A stretch of 9,846 nt of DNA from Alphaproteobacteria bacterium. GTDB lineage: Bacteria; Pseudomonadota; Alphaproteobacteria; Puniceispirillales; Puniceispirillaceae. Position 1 is the first letter of the stretch, and each line of letters opens with the position of its first letter. The stretch is taken from positions 1 through 9,846 of the forward strand of contig JAKMFG010000327.1 of assembly GCA_022425565.1 (NCBI GenBank). Direction: 5' to 3'. The notes under the pieces are model-generated. The model saw only the letters and a program-made list of their open reading frames with translations. It was not told where the DNA came from and ran no database searches. Positions 7,177 to 9,846 of this stretch are shown here, piece by piece. The position numbers and the translations under genes are program-made.

Positions 7177-8552
7177 AGATTGTGATTTGTGGTGCTGGTC
7201 TTGTTGGCGCCGGTATCGCCTCGCACCTTGCCGAGGAACATAACGACGTAACCGTGATCGACGCTTCGGAAGAGAAAATCCAGCGCATCACGGACCAGGT
7301 CGATGTGCATGGCGTGGTCGGCACGGCCTCATATCCGGACATTCTTTCCGAGGCTGGCGCGCGGGATGCCGAACTGCTGATTGCGGTCACCGAGTCGGAT
7401 GAAGTGAACATGGTGGCCTGCCAGGTGGCGCACACTATTTTCAATACACCGGTGAAAATCGCCCGTATCCGGCATCAGCCCTATCTCGATCCGATCTATG
7501 GCGACCTCTACTCGCCGGACCAGCTTCCGATCGACCATATCATCTCGCCAGAGGCCGAGGTATCAGCCGCGGTCAGCAACCAGCTGCGTGTTCCCGGTGC
7601 GTTCGATGTGAAGGATATGTGCGGCGGCCGGATGAATCTTGTCGGTGTGCAGTGCAACGAGGTCAGCCCGATTATCGATACGCCGATCCGGCACCTGACA
7701 AACCTGTTCCCTGACCTGTCGATGACCATTCTCGCCATCATCCGTGACGGAAAGCTCACCCTGCCACGGGATGGTGCCGAGATGATGAAGCCGGGTGACC
7801 GCGTGTATTTCGTCTGTGATTCCGACCATCTGGACCGGGCCATGGCGACCTTTGCCCATGAGGAGCATGAGGCTAGATCTGTACTTATCGCCGGTGGCGG
7901 TGCCATCGGCCAGATGCTGGCAACCGAGATCGAGACCAATTTCCAGAACACAAAGGTCCAATTGATCGAGCGCAACGCCTCTCGCGCCCATTTCCTTGCG
8001 GAAAATCTGCGTGAGGCTCGCATTTTCAATGGTGATGCTCTCGACAGCAACATTCTGGCCGAAGCCGATGTCGGCACGACCGAAACATTCGTCGCGGTTA
8101 CCGATGATGATGAGGTGAACATTCTCTCGGCGCTGCTGGCCAAGCGAAACGGGGCGACACACGCCGTGGCGCTGGTCAATATTCCCGGTTTTATCCCGCT
8201 CGTTGCCGCACTTGGCGTTGATGCGGTCATCAACCCGTCCCAGATCACCGTGTCGTCGATCCTTGAGCATGTGCGGCGGGGCCGTATTCGCGATGTCCAT
8301 GCTGTCGTCGAGGATCTTGGCGAGGTAATCGAAGCAGAAGCACTGCCATCCTCGCAGCTTGTCGGCAAATCCCTTCGCGAGGCAAAGGTGCCAAAAGGTG
8401 TCGCGATTGGCGGAATCCTGCGAAACGACAAGGTCATACCGGCGCGCGGTGACACCGTCATCGAGGCTGGTGACACAGTGGCGATCTTCGCCGCGCGGGG
8501 CAGAATCCCGCAGGTTGAGAAGCTTTTGTCAGTCAGACTGGATTTTTTCTGA
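7173..8552 (+). CDS. trkA: Trk potassium uptake regulatory subunit TrkA
   Basis: This is a peripheral cytoplasmic protein that binds NAD(H) and gates the TrkH/TrkG potassium channel. The 459 aa match full-length TrkA with two tandem RCK units. The first Rossmann domain begins GAGLVGAGIASHL (7-19) and ends its second strand at Asp30. The second begins GGGAIGQMLATEI (241-253) with Glu266 at the equivalent place. Each is followed by a TrkA-C (RCK-C) domain, at about 145-225 and 370-455. There is no membrane segment, and no trkH/trkG lies in this window, so the channel partner must be encoded elsewhere. The ATG overlaps the ntrX TGA; only a weak GAGG (7159-7162) precedes it, so initiation probably relies on coupling. 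This position between ntrX and hfq is common in Rhodospirillales-type genomes. All nucleotide-binding motifs look intact. Confidence 0.95.
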   Translation: MKIVICGAGLVGAGIASHLAEEHNDVTVIDASEEKIQRITDQVDVHGVVGTASYPDILSEAGARDAELLIAVTESDEVNMVACQVAHTIFNTPVKIARIRHQPYLDPIYGDLYSPDQLPIDHIISPEAEVSAAVSNQLRVPGAFDVKDMCGGRMNLVGVQCNEVSPIIDTPIRHLTNLFPDLSMTILAIIRDGKLTLPRDGAEMMKPGDRVYFVCDSDHLDRAMATFAHEEHEARSVLIAGGGAIGQMLATEIETNFQNTKVQLIERNASRAHFLAENLREARIFNGDALDSNILAEADVGTTETFVAVTDDDEVNILSALLAKRNGATHAVALVNIPGFIPLVAALGVDAVINPSQITVSSILEHVRRGRIRDVHAVVEDLGEVIEAEALPSSQLVGKSLREAKVPKGVAIGGILRNDKVIPARGDTVIEAGDTVAIFAARGRIPQVEKLLSVRLDFF

Positions 8553-8635
8553 TTACGTGCTCGTTTGGCTGATAGTCGCCGCAGGATTGTCAGTCAGGCA
8601 GCAAGCCGCTACCCTATCCGTAGGAGGACGAAAAA
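8553..8635 (+). promoter_or_regulatory. trkA-hfq intergenic region, possible hfq leader
   Basis: These 83 nt are the only sizeable gap between genes, so a separate hfq promoter may lie here. The best sigma-70-like candidate is TTGTCA (8587-8592), 17 bp before TACCCT (8610-8615). The -35 matches 5 of 6 bases but the -10 only 3 of 6. The implied start would fall at about 8622, on top of the Shine-Dalgarno, so the candidate is weak. The sequence TTGTCAGTCAG at 8587-8597 also occurs at 8526-8536 in the end of trkA. There is no convincing terminator in the gap, so read-through from trkA is equally possible. Confidence 0.3.
8622..8627 (+). promoter_or_regulatory. Shine-Dalgarno site fixing the TTG start of hfq
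   Basis: AGGAGG lies 8 nt before TTG 8636. No in-frame ATG or GTG is present near the N-terminus, and the ATG at 8643 is out of frame. The TTG gives the standard Hfq N-terminus, so it is the real start. Confidence 0.85.
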
Positions 8636-8896
8636 TTGGCCAATGATAAGAGCCGGAACCTTCAGGAGATTTTCCTTAACAACGTCCGCAAATCCCATGC
8701 GTCCGTCACCGTTTTTCTAGTGAACGGTGTGAAACTGCAGGGGGTAATCACCTGGTTCGACAATTTCTCGATACTGCTCAAGCGCGACCAGCATGTGCAG
8801 CTTGTGTACAAGCATGCCATTTCAACCATCATGCCGATGGTGCCGGTCCAGTTGCAGGAACTAGATGATGAGGCGGAGGGAACAGGCGACGACTGA
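8636..8896 (+). CDS. hfq: RNA chaperone Hfq
   Basis: Hfq is the hexameric Sm-like protein that pairs small RNAs with mRNAs and affects their stability. The 86 aa contain a complete core: the N-terminal helix ([12 protein letters not shown], 8-19), Sm1 with [10 protein letters not shown] (27-36) and FDNF (41-44), and Sm2 with VYKHAISTI (57-65). Proximal-face residues Gln10, Phe44, Tyr58, Lys59 and His60 are visible; the Asp usual next to the Gln is Glu11. The rim keeps Arg18 and Lys19, fewer basic residues than the Arg-rich E. coli rim. After the core is a short, strongly acidic tail (about 75-86). Acidic tips in E. coli and Caulobacter Hfq are known to mimic RNA and speed its release. Initiation is at TTG behind a consensus Shine-Dalgarno. 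The phosphatase gene begins 22 nt downstream; hflX, the frequent hfq neighbour, is not here. Confidence 0.97.
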   Translation: MANDKSRNLQEIFLNNVRKSHASVTVFLVNGVKLQGVITWFDNFSILLKRDQHVQLVYKHAISTIMPMVPVQLQELDDEAEGTGDD

Positions 8897-8918
8897 AAGT
8901 CGCGGGGCCCTGACCATC

Positions 8919-9746
8919 ATGTTTGATTCGATTGCTGGCGATGTCGCCGATCTTGTTCGTGCGGCCGGCGACCAGTTGGTTTTGCCTCGCTACGGCGCGC
9001 TTGCTGACGGGGACATTGCTACCAAGACAAGCCCGACCGACCTGGTAACAGTGGCAGACCACGAGGCAGAGGCCTGGCTGGCGCCGCGTTTGCGCGACAT
9101 TGTCGATGCGGTGGTCATTGGCGAGGAAGCCTGTGCCACAGATCCTGCATTGCGCGAACGTGCGATAGAACCGCTTGCCTGGACCGTCGATCCGGTGGAT
9201 GGCACCAATAATTTCGTCAATGGCAAGGAACGGTTCTGCAGCATGGTTGCGCTGCTCGAGAATGGTGTTCCTGTAAGAAGCTGGATATGGCTGCCGCTTC
9301 AGCGCCGTCTCTATTATGGCGCCGCCGGCGAGGGGGCGATGATGCGCCTTGATGATGGCGGTGACCACAGGCTGGCCCTTGGTGCGCGCGACTGGCGAAT
9401 AGACATGTTGAATGGCGCGGCGAGTGTCCGCGACGTTGAAGAGCCTGAAAAGACACGCCTGCGCGGTATTCTTCGTGAAATGCCCGGGCGCTGGTTTCCG
9501 GGAAGCATCGGCGTGCTCGCCGGATGCATCGCCGAGGGCACCCAGCATTTCCTGATGCATGCCAGCTGTACGCCATGGGACCATGCGCCGGTGGATCTGC
9601 TGTGCCGCGAGGCAGGTGCGCATGCCGCCATGATCAACGGGGGCGGACGCTATAACGCCGGCAATCGGTCAGGGATCATGATTGCGCCGGATGCCGATGC
9701 CTGGCATATGCTGCACAGGCATTTATGGGAAAATGATCGCCTCTAG
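8919..9746 (+). CDS. Inositol-monophosphatase family phosphatase
   Basis: This is a metal-dependent sugar- or polyol-phosphate phosphatase of the IMPase/FBPase fold. It is 275 aa, typical of the family. Metal-binding motifs are the Glu pair GEE (68-70), DPVDGTNNF (91-99, with Asp91, Asp94, Gly95 and Thr96) and WDHAPVDLLCREAGA (220-234, with metal ligand Asp221). The N-terminal KTSPTDLVTVAD (36-47) is also characteristic. Relatives include inositol-1-phosphatase SuhB, histidinol-phosphatase HisN and 3'-phosphoadenosine nucleotidase CysQ. Motifs alone do not settle the substrate, so I give no symbol. I chose ATG 8919. ATGs at 8865 and 8868 are in frame and overlap hfq; they have a nearby AGGA (8856-8859) but would add an unfamiliar Arg-rich stretch of up to 18 residues. 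The Shine-Dalgarno before 8919 is poor (GGGG, 8904-8907). Its TAG shares CTAG with the stop of convergent mazG. Confidence 0.9.
   Translation: MFDSIAGDVADLVRAAGDQLVLPRYGALADGDIATKTSPTDLVTVADHEAEAWLAPRLRDIVDAVVIGEEACATDPALRERAIEPLAWTVDPVDGTNNFVNGKERFCSMVALLENGVPVRSWIWLPLQRRLYYGAAGEGAMMRLDDGGDHRLALGARDWRIDMLNGAASVRDVEEPEKTRLRGILREMPGRWFPGSIGVLAGCIAEGTQHFLMHASCTPWDHAPVDLLCREAGAHAAMINGGGRYNAGNRSGIMIAPDADAWHMLHRHLWENDRL
9743..9746. other. CTAG shared by two convergent stop codons
   Basis: The palindrome CTAG supplies TAG for the + strand phosphatase (9744-9746) and TAG for minus-strand mazG (9745-9743). The two coding regions overlap by four bases with no intergenic space and no visible hairpin terminator. 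Confidence 0.7.
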
Positions 9747-9846
9747 CCGGCGGCGCGGGTCTTGGCTTCCTGCCACAGGGATTCCATCTCATCAAGCGAC
9801 ATATCATTCATTGATTTTCCAATTTTTTCAGCTTGATGTTCAATAT
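9743..9846 (-). CDS. mazG: Nucleoside triphosphate pyrophosphohydrolase MazG, C-terminal end (partial)
   Basis: Only the last 33 codons and the stop are in the window; the gene continues past the right edge. The minus-strand frame reads through IEHQAEKIGKSMNDMS and then LDEMESLWQEAK, ending Ala-Ala-Gly. The LEEM-x-x-LW-x-EAK pattern, preceded by a short Gly-Lys-Ser turn, is the usual C-terminus of full-length MazG, the enzyme that hydrolyses nucleoside triphosphates to monophosphates and pyrophosphate. mazG is also a common neighbour of hfq in alphaproteobacteria, which supports the call. It is convergent with the phosphatase gene and its TAG overlaps that gene's TAG. The visible part is AT-rich (16 G/C in the last 56 bases), unlike most of the window. 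Identification rests on a short tail plus context. Confidence 0.7.
   Translation of the reverse strand, partial: IEHQAEKIGKSMNDMSLDEMESLWQEAKTRAAG

Noticed and set aside
7508..8476. Long minus-strand open frame opposite trkA
   Set aside because: Low-complexity Ser/Arg/Thr-rich translation typical of antisense frames in GC-rich DNA; no family motif.
8530..8548. Hairpin CAGT-CAG-ACTG followed by six T at the end of trkA, as an intrinsic terminator
   Set aside because: The stem is only four base pairs, and the T-run encodes the conserved hydrophobic C-terminus of TrkA (Asp-Phe-Phe). Too weak to call.
8890..8902. Hairpin CGACT-GAA-AGTCG across the hfq stop codon
   Set aside because: A five-pair stem with a three-base loop and no downstream T-run; not an intrinsic terminator and could be chance.
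8865..8918. N-terminal extension of the phosphatase starting inside hfq
   Set aside because: The extra residues are Arg-rich and unlike the family N-terminus; ATG 8919 gives a standard beginning, though AGGA 8856-8859 leaves some doubt.
8829..9623. Minus-strand open frame opposite the phosphatase gene
   Set aside because: No conserved motif; the + strand has the full set of IMPase metal-binding motifs.
1..9846. Novel defence, mobile or biosynthetic system
   Set aside because: Every sizeable gene belongs to a well-known conserved family in a typical alphaproteobacterial order; no transposase, integrase, CRISPR repeats, tRNA or rRNA was seen.

Overview
The window is a chromosomal block from an alphaproteobacterium. 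The gene order dusB-ntrB-ntrC-ntrY-ntrX-trkA-hfq is a hallmark of that class, and the proteins look alphaproteobacterial: a stand-alone NtrYX pair, an NtrX without a GAFTGA loop, and a short Hfq. The DNA is GC-rich, about 63% in the stretches I counted, with two sharply AT-rich patches. The order with trkA before hfq resembles Rhodospirillales-type or related marine lineages, but I cannot name a genus from this sequence.

Layout on the + strand: 1-29 is the end of an unidentified upstream gene or leader, built of a 14-bp tandem repeat. dusB (tRNA dihydrouridine synthase, 30-1028) is followed by ntrB (1028-2128), ntrC (2128-3564), ntrY (3561-5747), ntrX (5761-7176) and trkA (7173-8552). These are packed with TGATG or ATGA start/stop overlaps, or a 13-nt gap before ntrX, so they are very probably one translationally coupled transcript. 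An 83-nt gap, the only real intergenic space, precedes hfq (8636-8896, TTG start behind a consensus Shine-Dalgarno). An inositol-monophosphatase-family gene follows (8919-9746). The last 104 bases hold the 3' end of a minus-strand mazG, whose stop codon shares the palindrome CTAG with the stop of the phosphatase gene.

Function: NtrB/NtrC is the cytoplasmic nitrogen-status kinase and its enhancer-binding regulator. NtrY/NtrX is the membrane-bound paralogous pair linked to nitrogen and redox control. TrkA is the cytoplasmic NAD-binding gating subunit of Trk potassium uptake, and Hfq is the sRNA chaperone. The block therefore joins nitrogen and redox signalling with post-transcriptional control.

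I see no novel multi-gene system, mobile element, CRISPR array or RNA gene. Points worth a second look are: the GAFVGA version of the sigma-54 contact loop in NtrC, alongside an NtrX that lacks the loop; an AT-rich island (23% GC in its core) confined to the ATP-binding N-box of ntrB; the TTG start of hfq; a phosphatase gene where hflX is common; and the CTAG shared by two convergent stops.
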